Shown piece by piece: positions 23,914-32,445 of a stretch of 50,844 bases of DNA. The notes below the pieces were generated by a model. The model ran no database searches. It was not told the DNA's origin and saw nothing but the letters and a program-made list of their open reading frames with translations. The first letter of the stretch is position 1. The number at the start of each line of letters is the position of its first letter. A program made the position numbers and the translations under genes. The DNA lies in the NCBI GenBank assembly GCA_038237645.1, contig JBBRYN010000015.1, positions 1 through 50,844 of the forward strand. The letters are read 5' to 3'. This DNA is from QHCA01 sp038237645 (lineage in GTDB: Bacteria; Actinomycetota; Actinomycetes; Mycobacteriales; QHCA01).

Positions 23914-25991
23914 ACGCCGCGGGGGAGGAAGCGGGCCCCGGTCACCTGCTCCGCAACTCCCGTACGGTCCAGATAGGGCGTGATGCCACCGAGGTGGAAC
24001 GGCCATCCCGCGCCGAGCAGCAGGCACAGGTCGATGTCCTGGGCGCCGGCCACGACACCCTCGTCGAGGATCAGCCGGGCCTCCTCCGCCAAGGCGGCGA
24101 GCGCGCGCTGACGTACCTGCTCCTCCGTCTGCGGACGGTCGCCCAGGACGAAGAGGTCGCGCACGTCGGGATCGACCTCCGGCTGCCCGCTGTCCCAGAC
24201 GTAGATGCCGGTCTTGCCGGCCGCCACCAGCCGGGCCAGGTTTTCGCTGACGGCGAAGCGGTCGGGATAGGCCCCGTGCAGGGTTTCGCTGACATGGTGG
24301 GCGACTGCGGGCCCGACCAGGGCGAGCAGCACGAACGGTGACAGCGGCAGGCCGAGCGGTGCCAGCGCCCCGTCGGCCACCTCGACCGGCGTCCCCTCGT
24401 CGACGGCGGAGATCACCTCGCCGAGGAACCGGGTGAGCAGCCGGTTGACCACGAAGGCCGGGGCGTCCTTCACCAGTACGCACGACTTGCGCAGCGCCTT
24501 CCCGACGGCGAAGGCCGTCGCCAGCGTCGGGTCGTCGGTGTGGCCGGCCCGGACCACTTCGAGCAGTGGCAGCAGGGCGACCGGGTTGAAGAAGTGGAAC
24601 CCGACGACCCGCTCGGGATGGCGCAGGCCGGCTGCCATCTCGGTGACCGACAGCGAGCTCGTGTTGGTGGCCAGGACAGCCGTCGGGGACACGACGGCCT
24701 CCACCTCGGCGAAGACCTGTTGCTTGACCTTGAGCTCCTCGAACACCGCCTCGATCACGAAGTCGGCGTCGGCGAAGGCATCCTTGGACAGTGACCCCGT
24801 GACCGAAGTCTTCAGCCGGTTGGCCTTGTCGGCGGAGAGCCGGCCACGCCGCTGGAGCGTGTCGAGCTCGCCGTGCACGGAGGCAACGCCGCGCTCGATG
24901 CGGCCTGCGTCGATGTCGGTCAGGACGACCGGGACCTCCAGCCGCTGGGCGAACAGCAACGCCAGCTGGCCGGCCATCAGTCCGGCACCGATGATGCCGA
25001 CCTTGGTGACCGGCCGGGCGAGGGCGGTGTCCGGCTGACCGGCGGGGCGCCGGGCCCGTTTCTGCACCAGATCGAAGGAGTAAAGACCCGCCCGCAGTTC
25101 CTCGCTCATCAGCAGGTCCGCCTCCGCCTCGTCCTCCGCCGTGGTGCCGGTGCTGAAGTCGGCGTCGCGGGCCAGCCGGATGAGGTCGAGAGCGCGGTAC
25201 GGCGCCGGGGCGGCCCCGTGCACCTTGGCGTCGGCAATGACCTTGCCGCGGGCCAGCGCGGCGTCCCAGGCGTCGCCGCGGTCGACCCTTGGGCGTTGCA
25301 CGGTGACGTCGCCGCGCACCACAGCGGCGGCCCAGAGCAGCGACTGCGCCAGGAAGTCGGCCGGCGAGAAGGTCGCGTCGGAGATCCCGAGTTTGGCCGC
25401 CTGAGCCGGCTTCAGCATGCGGTTGTTGTTGAGGGCGTTGTCGATGATCACCGTCACGGCCGCTTCTGCACCGATCAGGTTGGGTAGCAGCTGCGTGCCG
25501 CCCCAGCCCGGTAGTAGTCCCAGGAAGCACTCGGGCAGCGCGATCGCGGCGGCGCCGGTGGACAGTGTGCGGTAGTGGCAGTGCAGGGCAACCTCCAGCC
25601 CGCCACCCATCGCCGCCCCGTTGACGAACGCGAACGTCGGGACGGCGGAATCGTGCAGCCGCCGGAAGGCACGATGCCCGCGCCGACCGACCTCCACGGC
25701 CTGCTCGCGGGTGGTGATGCTGCCGGCGACCGACAGGTCGGCACCGACGGCGAAGACAAACGGCTTGCCCGTGACCGCGATGGCTGCGACTCCGGGGGAG
25801 TGGGCCTCGATGTCGTCCATCGCTGCCTCCAGCGAGGTCAGCCCGGCCGGGCCGAAGGTCGACGGCCGGGTGTGGTCCAGGCCGTTGTCCAGCGTGATCA
25901 AGGCCATCTCACCGGGCAGCCCCGGCACTTCCAGGTAGCGGACCAGGGCCTGCGTGACGACCTCGTCCGGGGCCTCCGGTGCGGCGGTCAC
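23898..25991 (-). CDS. fadB: Fatty acid oxidation multifunctional enzyme (enoyl-CoA hydratase/3-hydroxyacyl-CoA dehydrogenase)
   Basis: 697 aa. The N-terminal crotonase domain (~1-230) has the oxyanion region GAAMGGGLEVALH and the second glutamate in PECFLGLLPGWGG. The NAD-binding dehydrogenase domain begins KVGIIGAGLMAGQLALLFA (~330). The catalytic His is in HFFNPV, followed by paired C-terminal dehydrogenase domains. It hydrates and oxidises acyl-CoA intermediates of beta-oxidation in complex with the thiolase. The GTG start overlaps the thiolase stop (25988-25991). Confidence 0.93.
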   Translation of the reverse strand: MTAAPEAPDEVVTQALVRYLEVPGLPGEMALITLDNGLDHTRPSTFGPAGLTSLEAAMDDIEAHSPGVAAIAVTGKPFVFAVGADLSVAGSITTREQAVEVGRRGHRAFRRLHDSAVPTFAFVNGAAMGGGLEVALHCHYRTLSTGAAAIALPECFLGLLPGWGGTQLLPNLIGAEAAVTVIIDNALNNNRMLKPAQAAKLGISDATFSPADFLAQSLLWAAAVVRGDVTVQRPRVDRGDAWDAALARGKVIADAKVHGAAPAPYRALDLIRLARDADFSTGTTAEDEAEADLLMSEELRAGLYSFDLVQKRARRPAGQPDTALARPVTKVGIIGAGLMAGQLALLFAQRLEVPVVLTDIDAGRIERGVASVHGELDTLQRRGRLSADKANRLKTSVTGSLSKDAFADADFVIEAVFEELKVKQQVFAEVEAVVSPTAVLATNTSSLSVTEMAAGLRHPERVVGFHFFNPVALLPLLEVVRAGHTDDPTLATAFAVGKALRKSCVLVKDAPAFVVNRLLTRFLGEVISAVDEGTPVEVADGALAPLGLPLSPFVLLALVGPAVAHHVSETLHGAYPDRFAVSENLARLVAAGKTGIYVWDSGQPEVDPDVRDLFVLGDRPQTEEQVRQRALAALAEEARLILDEGVVAGAQDIDLCLLLGAGWPFHLGGITPYLDRTGVAEQVTGARFLPRGVASLP

Positions 25992-27190
25992 TCGCCCTCC
26001 CAGGTGGGGTTCTCCCAGATGACCGAGGCACCCATGCCCATGCCCACGCACATGGCGGTCAGTCCGTACCGGACCTCGGGATGCTCGGCGAACTGCCGGG
26101 ACAGCTGCGTCATCAGCCGTACACCGGAGCTGGCGAGCGGGTGGCCGAAGGCGATCGCGCCGCCGTACGGGTTGACCCGCGGATCGTCGTCGGCCAGGCC
26201 GAAGTGCTCGAGGAAGGCGAGCACCTGCACCGCGAATGCCTCGTTGAGCTCGAACAACCCGATGTCGGCCACCGACAGTCCGGTGGTGCGCAGCGCCCGC
26301 TCGGTCGACGGGATGGGGCCGATGCCCATCACCTCCGGGTCCACGCCGGCGAAGCCGTAGCCCACCAGACGCATCCGGGCCGGCAGGCCGAGCTCGGTGG
26401 CCACGTCCTCGGCGGCGAGCAGGCAACCGGCCGCGCCGTCGTTGAGTCCCGCCGAGTTGCCGGCGGTCACCCGGCCGTGCGGGCGGAACGGCGTCTTGAG
26501 TGCTGCCAGATCCTCTACCCTGGTCCCGGGCCGCGGTGGCTCGTCGCGGGTGACGAGATTCCACCCGCGCCTAATGTCACGGGCGCCGATAGGCACCAGG
26601 TCGGGCTGGATCTTGCCGTCGGCGTAGGCCTTGGCGACCTTGGCCTGGCTGGCCGCGGCGAACATGTCGCATCGCTCCTTGGTCAGGCCGGGGAAGCGGT
26701 CGTGCACGTTTTCCGCGGTCGATCCCATCACCAGCGCGGACGGGTCGACCAGCTTCTCGGCGACGATCCGCGGATTGGGATCGACTCCCTCGCCCATCGG
26801 GTGGTGTCCCATGTGCTCGACGCCACCGGCGATCGCCACGTCGTAGGCCCCGAAAGCGATGCCACTGGAGACTGTGGTGACCGCGGTCAGCGCGCCGGCG
26901 CACATCCGGTCGATGGCGAAGCCGGGCACCGTCTTGGGCAGCCCGGCCAGCAGGGCCGCCAGCCGCCCGATGGTCAGGCCCTGGTCGCCGGTCTGGGTAG
27001 TGGCGGCGATGGCGACCTCGTCGATCCGGTCGGTCGGCAACTCGGGATGGCGGCGCAGCAACTCGCGGATGACGGCGACAATGAGGTCGTCGGCCCGGGT
27101 CTGCGCGTAGACACCTTTGTCGCCGGCCTTGCCGAACGGGGTGCGTACGCCCTCGACGAACACCACATCGCGAACGGTCCGAGCAGTCAC
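25988..27190 (-). CDS. fadA: Acetyl-CoA acyltransferase (thiolase)
   Basis: 400 aa. Completes beta-oxidation by thiolytic cleavage of 3-ketoacyl-CoA. Nucleophile Cys97 in DRMCAGALTAV, HEAF-equivalent NEAFAVQVL, His in IAFGHPLASSG (~353) and the second Cys in TAMCVGMGMG (~384). The GTG at 27190 has GGAG 5 nt upstream. It is first in the fadAB operon, whose promoter region carries a paired ACCGGT operator candidate. Confidence 0.94.
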   Translation of the reverse strand: MTARTVRDVVFVEGVRTPFGKAGDKGVYAQTRADDLIVAVIRELLRRHPELPTDRIDEVAIAATTQTGDQGLTIGRLAALLAGLPKTVPGFAIDRMCAGALTAVTTVSSGIAFGAYDVAIAGGVEHMGHHPMGEGVDPNPRIVAEKLVDPSALVMGSTAENVHDRFPGLTKERCDMFAAASQAKVAKAYADGKIQPDLVPIGARDIRRGWNLVTRDEPPRPGTRVEDLAALKTPFRPHGRVTAGNSAGLNDGAAGCLLAAEDVATELGLPARMRLVGYGFAGVDPEVMGIGPIPSTERALRTTGLSVADIGLFELNEAFAVQVLAFLEHFGLADDDPRVNPYGGAIAFGHPLASSGVRLMTQLSRQFAEHPEVRYGLTAMCVGMGMGASVIWENPTWEGE

Positions 27191-27225
27191 TGGGACTCCG
27201 ATCAGGGACGCTTTCGCTCGAGGCT

Positions 27226-27256
27226 AACCTATGCTACCCACCGGTAACATACCGGT
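27226..27256 (-). promoter_or_regulatory. fadAB promoter with paired ACCGGT operator candidate
   Basis: TAGGTT on the minus strand (27231-27226) is a -10 candidate upstream of fadA. Two self-complementary hexamers, ACCGGT at 27240-27245 and 27251-27256, are separated by 5 bp, placing them one helical turn apart in the -35/spacer region. This arrangement suits a dimeric repressor such as a TetR-family acyl-CoA sensor. No such regulator is in the window. Confidence 0.4.
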
Positions 27257-27313
27257 CCGATGTGTGCTCCGTCACCGTCCGGGGTGGGCGGTGCGTGATG
27301 GTTGTTTCCACGG

Positions 27314-28570
27314 CTATGCCGGCGGAGTCGGGCGCAGCGCGGCGGCGAGGAGATCCGCGGTCAGTGTCACCTGCCAGTCGCGGGCGCCGGCCGCCCGTAG
27401 AACCTGCGCCACCGAGTCCGGGGTCAGTGGATCGGGCGGTTCCCAGGCCAGCCGGCGCACGGCGTCGGGCGAGACGAGGTTTTCCACCGGCAGGCGGTGC
27501 TCCAGTGCCGTCTTGGCGGTGGCTTCCTTTGCCGCCGTCAATCGGGCGGCCGCCGCGGGTTCCCGGTCCCGCCAGCGGTGGACGGGGGGCGGCCCATCGC
27601 TGGCTCGCCGAACGCTGGGAAGCTCGTCGTCGGGCAGGGCCCGGGCACGTTCGATCGCCGCGTACCACGTGCCCACGTGCCGCCGGGTCGCCCGGCCGCC
27701 GAAGACCGGCAAGGCCAGTAGTGCCTCGGTCGAGGCAGGGTTGGACTGGGCGGCGGAGACGATCGCCGAATCCGGCAGGATCCGCCCGGGGGCGGTGTCC
27801 CGCGCCTGGGCGATCGCGTCGCGGGCCTCCCAGAGTTGCTGGACGATCACCAGGCCCCGCGGGCTGCGGATGCGGTGGATCCCGGACGTCCGGCGCCACG
27901 GATCGACCCGCGCCTCCGGTGACGGTGCGCAGACGAGGGCGGCGAACTCCTCCCGCGCCCAGCCCAGCTTGCCCTGGGTAGTCAGCTCGGCCTCCAAGGC
28001 GTCGCGCAACTCGATGAGCACCTCGACGTCGAGTGCGGCATAGGTCAGCCAGGCCCGCGGTAGCGGCCGGGTGCTCCAGTCGGCCGCGGAGTGTCCCTTC
28101 TCCAGGGACAGGCCGAGCATGTGCTCCACCATCGTGCCGAGGCCGACCCGGTCGAAGCCGGCCAGCCGGCCGGCCAACTCGGTGTCGAACAGCCGCCGGG
28201 GCCGCATGCCGACCTGCTGCAGGCAGGGCAGATCCTGGGTGGCGGCGTGCAGCACCCACTCGGCGCCGGCCAGCGCCGCGTCGATGATCGCGAGATCCGG
28301 ACAGCACATGGGGTCGATCAAGGTGGTACCGGCACCTGCGCGGCGCAGTTGTACCAGGTAGGCGCGCTGGCCGTAGCGGTAGCCCGACGCCCGCTCGGCA
28401 TCGACGGCGACCGGTCCGGTGCCCGCAGCCAGGGCGGCGGCGGCCGCGGCCAGCGCCGCGGGGCCCTCTACGGGGTCGGGCGTGCCGTCACGCGGTTCGA
28501 GCAGCGGCAGCGGCGTGGGCCTGCCCTCGGGGGCCACCCCGGTGCTCTCGGCAGGGGCCGCGTCGCTCAC
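27314..28570 (-). CDS. rnd: Ribonuclease D-like 3'-5' exonuclease with HRDC domain
   Basis: 418 aa DEDD-family exoribonuclease. DxE in VAVDAERASGYRY (~56-68), middle Asp in LHAATQDLPCL, and YAALDVEVLIEL supplying the YxxxD motif. An HRDC domain and a C-terminal helical region follow, as in actinobacterial homologues (Rv2681). It probably trims structured RNA 3' ends. GTG 28570 has TACGGT 7 nt upstream. The longer open frame above it is not supported. Confidence 0.9.
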   Translation of the reverse strand: MSDAAPAESTGVAPEGRPTPLPLLEPRDGTPDPVEGPAALAAAAAALAAGTGPVAVDAERASGYRYGQRAYLVQLRRAGAGTTLIDPMCCPDLAIIDAALAGAEWVLHAATQDLPCLQQVGMRPRRLFDTELAGRLAGFDRVGLGTMVEHMLGLSLEKGHSAADWSTRPLPRAWLTYAALDVEVLIELRDALEAELTTQGKLGWAREEFAALVCAPSPEARVDPWRRTSGIHRIRSPRGLVIVQQLWEARDAIAQARDTAPGRILPDSAIVSAAQSNPASTEALLALPVFGGRATRRHVGTWYAAIERARALPDDELPSVRRASDGPPPVHRWRDREPAAAARLTAAKEATAKTALEHRLPVENLVSPDAVRRLAWEPPDPLTPDSVAQVLRAAGARDWQVTLTADLLAAALRPTPPA

Positions 28571-28577
28571 AGCATTG

Positions 28578-28583
28578 ACCGTA
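28578..28583 (-). promoter_or_regulatory. -10 box of rnd
   Basis: TACGGT on the minus strand, 7 nt before GTG 28570. The same hexamer and spacing recur before msrB and the RibD-like gene. Confidence 0.45.
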
Positions 28584-28627
28584 CGCGCCGACCAGCCGGC
28601 TCCGCCCCAGGGCACTCTCGGCGACGG

Positions 28628-29278
28628 TCAGACGATGATCCCGGCCCGCATGGCCACGGCCACCATCTGGGCCCGGTCACCAGTGCCCAGCTTGCGGGCG
28701 ATTCGGGCGAGGTGGCTCTTGACCGTCAGCGCCGACAGCTCGAGCTGCTCGCCCGCTGCGCTGTTGGATCGACCGGCAGCCACCAGGCGCAGCACCTGGA
28801 TCTCCCGGGCGGACAGGTGCCGCCAGGCCCTGGCATCGACGTTGGCGCCGGCGTTCGACGCGGCCGGCGATCGGGGGGCGGGGATGCGCAGGCCCACCTG
28901 GCCCGCTCGGTCCAGCAGGGCGCTGCCATCCTGCTTCCGTAGATAACCGTGCGCCCCGGCCTGGAACGCGGCGCGCAAGGAAAAGGCGTCGGCTGCGGGG
29001 GAGAGGACCAGCAGTCGTCGCCAACCGGCGTTACGCAGGTCGGTCAACAGGTGCAGGGCTCCACCCGGCAGGCTCAGGTCGAGCAGGCACAGATCGAGGG
29101 GACCGCTGGCGCGGGCGGCTGCGCGCGCATCAGTGGCACGCGTCGCCTCGGTGATGTCGGTCGCGCCGACCAACCGGAGGCGGCCCACCAGTGATTGCAG
29201 GGCTTGTGGCTCGGAAACGACGACGAGCGCGGTGAAAGCGCCAGTTCGTGCCGCCAGTAGCGGCTCTGCAGCATGCAC
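28628..29278 (-). CDS. LuxR/NarL-type response regulator with atypical receiver, orphan
   Basis: 216 aa. The receiver-like N-terminal domain keeps the phospho-acceptor Asp (LCLLDLSLPGG) and a Lys in YLRKQDG. The acidic pair is replaced by Ser-Glu (VVVSEPQALQ), so Mg2+-dependent phosphorylation may be weak or absent. The C-terminal LuxR HTH (LSAREIQVLRLVAAGRSNSA, then LTVKSHLARIARKLG) is intact. No histidine kinase is adjacent. GTG 29278 has GAGGAG about 8 nt upstream. The position between rnd and the DUF3000 gene is, from memory, conserved in actinomycetes. Confidence 0.85.
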   Translation of the reverse strand: MHAAEPLLAARTGAFTALVVVSEPQALQSLVGRLRLVGATDITEATRATDARAAARASGPLDLCLLDLSLPGGALHLLTDLRNAGWRRLLVLSPAADAFSLRAAFQAGAHGYLRKQDGSALLDRAGQVGLRIPAPRSPAASNAGANVDARAWRHLSAREIQVLRLVAAGRSNSAAGEQLELSALTVKSHLARIARKLGTGDRAQMVAVAMRAGIIV

Positions 29279-29382
29279 GCTGATCGCTCCTCAGGACGTC
29301 GCCGATTTGCCGACCATCCAGGATGTCTTCGACGGGTCGGATCGGTAGCTGTAGCAGCCCGGCGCCCGGGTTAGGAGGACCG

Positions 29383-29985
29383 TCAGGCGCCGGACTGGGG
29401 GAGCACGATGACGCCCGGCGGTGGCAGCCCCGCTGTGGAGCACAGCAGGTCACACCAGGCGAGCAGGTGACTGGTCAGATCGCTGTCCAGGGGCGTCCAC
29501 GAGGCGCGGAGCTCGACATCGGCGGAGTCCGGCGGACCGGCCAGGTCACCGAAGCGGGTTGAGGTGGTTTGCGTCACGGTGCCCCCCGCGGCGGTATGCC
29601 GTGCACCGTGCAGGGCGAGAGCGTCGATCAGCCAGCTCCAGCCCACCCCTGCCAACAGTGGGTCACCCGCCATCTCGGCGTCGAGCCCCGCGGTGACGTA
29701 GGTGACGATGCGCAGAGTGCCGTCCCAGGTCTCCTGACCGGCCGGGTCATGCAGCAGCACCAGCCGTCCGCTGGCCAGCTCTTCGGCACCCCGCAGCACC
29801 TCGGCGGTGGTGGCGAAACTGAACGGGGCCAGCCGGCCCGGCGCCGCGATCTCGGCCAGCTGGACCTCGGGCCGCGGCCGCGCCCGGCGCAGGCTCTCGA
29901 CCGCCCGGACGAACGTCTCCGGGAAACCGCCCGCACGTGCGTTGCCCACCTGGGCAGCGTAGGAGCCGCCGCCGCCGCCCGGCAC
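29383..29985 (-). CDS. DUF3000 family protein
   Basis: 200 aa (188 if the GTG at 29949 is used). FPETFVRAVESLRRARPRPE near the N terminus, then LAPFSFATTAEV and RLVLLHDPAGQETWDGTLRI, the DUF3000 signature. The C-terminal half contains WSWLIDALALHGA. Equivalent of Rv2680 beside hemE. Function unknown; phylogenetically restricted to actinobacteria. No good Shine-Dalgarno decides between the two starts. Confidence 0.87.
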   Translation of the reverse strand: MPGGGGGSYAAQVGNARAGGFPETFVRAVESLRRARPRPEVQLAEIAAPGRLAPFSFATTAEVLRGAEELASGRLVLLHDPAGQETWDGTLRIVTYVTAGLDAEMAGDPLLAGVGWSWLIDALALHGARHTAAGGTVTQTTSTRFGDLAGPPDSADVELRASWTPLDSDLTSHLLAWCDLLCSTAGLPPPGVIVLPQSGA

Positions 29986-30007
29986 CTGACGCGCCGGAGG
30001 GGAGTCC

Positions 30008-30199
30008 TCAGGCGGCCGGTGCGACCGGCACGCAGAGAACGCCGAGCTGAACGGTCAGGCTCCCGACGAATATCGCCTCGCCACAGTCGATGCAGGCCAG
30101 GTCGGGGCAGTCGGGACCATGCCCGTCGCCGCACTCGGGTGCCGCGAAGGCGCGCTCGGCACCGCAGGTGGAGCAGCGTCGCAACAGCAACTGCGTCAT
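30008..30199 (-). CDS. Small zinc-ribbon protein
   Basis: 63 aa. MTQLLLRRCSTCGAERAFA opens with a CxxC knuckle. A second cluster CIDCG follows, with an intervening Cys/His/Asp-rich loop (ECGDGHGPDCPD), and the C terminus is hydrophobic. The ATG at 30199 follows GGGAGG. It may bind one or two zinc ions. It lies divergent from hemE. No functional assignment can be made; the cysteine spacing makes chance coding unlikely. Confidence 0.72.
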   Translation of the reverse strand: MTQLLLRRCSTCGAERAFAAPECGDGHGPDCPDLACIDCGEAIFVGSLTVQLGVLCVPVAPAA

Positions 30200-30336
30200 C
30201 GGTCGCCTCCCCGTCCCTCCCGGTCCGACCGTGGTCCGGCCACAAGCAGACCGTGGCACGTCGCTACGACAGAACCCGGCAGGCGCTCCGGCGTGTCGCG
30301 GGCCGCTGCGGTCCGGATGCAAGGATGGCCCTCACC

Positions 30337-31422
30337 ATGCCGACCCCGCCGGATCCGCTGCTGCTGCGTGCCTGCCGGCGGCTCCAGGTGACCCGTACGC
30401 CGGTGTGGTTCATGCGTCAGGCCGGCCGCTCGCTGCCCGAATACCGCGCGCTGCGGGTGGGAACCGAGATGCTCACCGCGTGCCGGACAGCTGACCTGGT
30501 CACCGAGATCACCCTGCAGCCGGTGCGCCGGCACGGCGTCGACGCGGCGATCCTGTTCTCCGACATCGTGCTGCCACTGAAGGCCGTCGGCGTCGACCTC
30601 GACATCGTGCCCGGCACCGGCCCGGTCGTGGCGGCGCCGATCAGGACCGCCGCGGACGTGCGGCGGATCCGGCCACTCGAGCCCGGCGACGTGCCTTTCG
30701 TGACGGAGGCCGTGCGGCAAGTCGTCGCCGAGCTGGCCGGTGTCCCGCTGATCGGTTTCGCCGGGGCACCCTTCACCCTGGCCAGTTATCTGGTGGAGGG
30801 CGGGCCCTCACGCAACCACGAGAACACCAAGGCGCTGATGTACGGCGAGCCGGCGATCTGGCACGCGCTGCTTGCCGTGCTCGCCGAGGTCAGCCTCAGC
30901 TTCCTCCGGGTGCAGGTAGCGGCCGGTGCCTCGGTCGTGCAGCTGTTCGATTCCTGGGCCGGCGTCCTGTCTGCGGCCGACTATCGCGACTACGTCGCAC
31001 CGCACAGCACGAGGGTGCTGACCGGCCTGCACGACCTCGGCGTGCCCAGGATCCACTTCGGTGTCGGCACCGGTGAACTGCTGGCCCTGATGGGTGAGGC
31101 AGGCGCTGACGTCGTCGGGGTCGACTGGCGGGTGCCGCTCGACGTTGCCGTGTCCCGGATCGGGCCGGGCCGGGCGGTGCAGGGCAACCTCGACCCCGCC
31201 GTGCTGCACGCGCCCTGGCCGGTCGTCGAACGGGAGGTGCGCCGAGTGGTCGCGGAGGGCGTTGCGGCCGAGGGCCACATCTTCAACCTCGGCCACGGAG
31301 TGCTCGCGTCGACCGACCCGGACATCCTCACCAGGGTGGTCGAGTTGGTGCACTCGATCGAGCGTCCTCAGGCTGCGGTCACCGGCTCCGGCTCCGGTGA
31401 CGATGCCCGCCCGCCCGGCTGA
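30337..31422 (+). CDS. hemE: Uroporphyrinogen decarboxylase
   Basis: 361 aa. Decarboxylates the four acetate side chains of uroporphyrinogen III to give coproporphyrinogen III. TPVWFMRQAGRSLPEYR (N-terminal signature), Asp in ILFSDIVLPL, GFAGAPFTLASYLVEGG and FNLGHGVLASTDPD are all present. The start is 30337, with AAGGA about 11 nt upstream. ATG 30325 is possible but would overlap that Shine-Dalgarno. Its 3' end overlaps the convergent DUF4349 gene by 55 bp. Part of a hemE, hemY, hemQ set. Confidence 0.95.
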   Translation: MPTPPDPLLLRACRRLQVTRTPVWFMRQAGRSLPEYRALRVGTEMLTACRTADLVTEITLQPVRRHGVDAAILFSDIVLPLKAVGVDLDIVPGTGPVVAAPIRTAADVRRIRPLEPGDVPFVTEAVRQVVAELAGVPLIGFAGAPFTLASYLVEGGPSRNHENTKALMYGEPAIWHALLAVLAEVSLSFLRVQVAAGASVVQLFDSWAGVLSAADYRDYVAPHSTRVLTGLHDLGVPRIHFGVGTGELLALMGEAGADVVGVDWRVPLDVAVSRIGPGRAVQGNLDPAVLHAPWPVVEREVRRVVAEGVAAEGHIFNLGHGVLASTDPDILTRVVELVHSIERPQAAVTGSGSGDDARPPG

Positions 31423-32312
31423 CGCCGGCGCCGGACGGCCAGGACGGCCGCCCCGATCGCGGCGAGCAGGATCAGGAACGGCAGCAACGCGCCCACCGCG
31501 GTGAGCAGCCAGTTTGTGGCCGCGGTGAAGCTCCGCCAGCCGGCCTTGAGACCGGAAACGAAGCCGCGCGGTGACTTGTCGGCCGGCGCCACTGCCGCCT
31601 TCGGGCCGCGCAGGTGCAGCGTGATCGTCGCGAAGGAGGTCTGCACGTCGAGCGCGCGTTGGCGCGCCTTGAGGGACTCCAGATCGGCTTCCCGCCTGGC
31701 CAGCTCGCCCTCGACCTGGACGACCTCACCGAGGTTGCGGGCGCTGGCCAGCAGCCTGCGGATCCGGGCCACGCTGGCCTCCTGTGACCTGACCCGCGAT
31801 GCCACGTCGACGACCTGATCGGTGACGTCCTCCGCCTGGGCCGACCTGCTCAGCTCCTTGCCGAGCTTGGACAGCGCATCCAGGGTCGCGTCGTACTTGG
31901 CCGGTGGCACCTTGAGGACGAGGTCGGCCTGGGTCCCGGAGCCGGCCTCGCTGCGCCGATCACCGGCCGATTCGCCGCCTGCGGCGACTACCAGCGCGGT
32001 GGCCCGGTCGGCGATGTCGGCGACGGCCGAACCGTTCTTGGTCCGCAGCGTGAGGTCGGCGGTGAGGATCCGGGCCGGACCGATCGCCACGCGATCGGCG
32101 GTCGTTGTCGCCGTCCCCTGGCCGACCTGAGCACCTGTGCCGTCCTGGGCCGCTGCCCGGAGGGGTTTGGACCGGATCCCGGGTGCGGTGCCCTTGCCGC
32201 CGGTGACATTGCTGGTTCGGCCGGTCGTGCCCGTGCTCCTGCTGCCGCCGGCGCACCCCGCCAGGGCAAGCAGTGCCAGCGCGGTTGTGGCCGCAATCAG
32301 AGTTCGTCGCAT
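31368..32312 (-). CDS. DUF4349 lipoprotein with coiled coil and C-terminal membrane helix
   Basis: 314 aa. The lipoprotein signal peptide ends LALLALAGC, giving a Cys-anchored surface protein. A Ser/Thr/Gly-rich linker follows, then the DUF4349 domain (ARILTADLTLRTKNGSAVAD, LVLKVPPAKYDATLDALSKL). A coiled coil (~195-240, VQVEGELARREADLESLKA) and a membrane helix near the end with a basic RRRRQ stop-transfer complete it. It may span between leaflets or dock at the membrane. The start is decided by GAGGGG before ATG 32312. Function unknown, perhaps mechanical or envelope sensing. Confidence 0.88.
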   Translation of the reverse strand: MRRTLIAATTALALLALAGCAGGSRSTGTTGRTSNVTGGKGTAPGIRSKPLRAAAQDGTGAQVGQGTATTTADRVAIGPARILTADLTLRTKNGSAVADIADRATALVVAAGGESAGDRRSEAGSGTQADLVLKVPPAKYDATLDALSKLGKELSRSAQAEDVTDQVVDVASRVRSQEASVARIRRLLASARNLGEVVQVEGELARREADLESLKARQRALDVQTSFATITLHLRGPKAAVAPADKSPRGFVSGLKAGWRSFTAATNWLLTAVGALLPFLILLAAIGAAVLAVRRRRQPGGRASSPEPEPVTAA

Positions 32313-32445
32313 GGTGTGCCCCTCGGTAGTGGTTGACCGTGAGACGGAAACCGTGCGGCCGGGGTTCCGGCTGTAGGTGACGAACGCGTTGCGGTGCGGA
32401 CACGATGAGGGACCGCGCATCGTCGGGGACCGTGCATCAGGCAGT

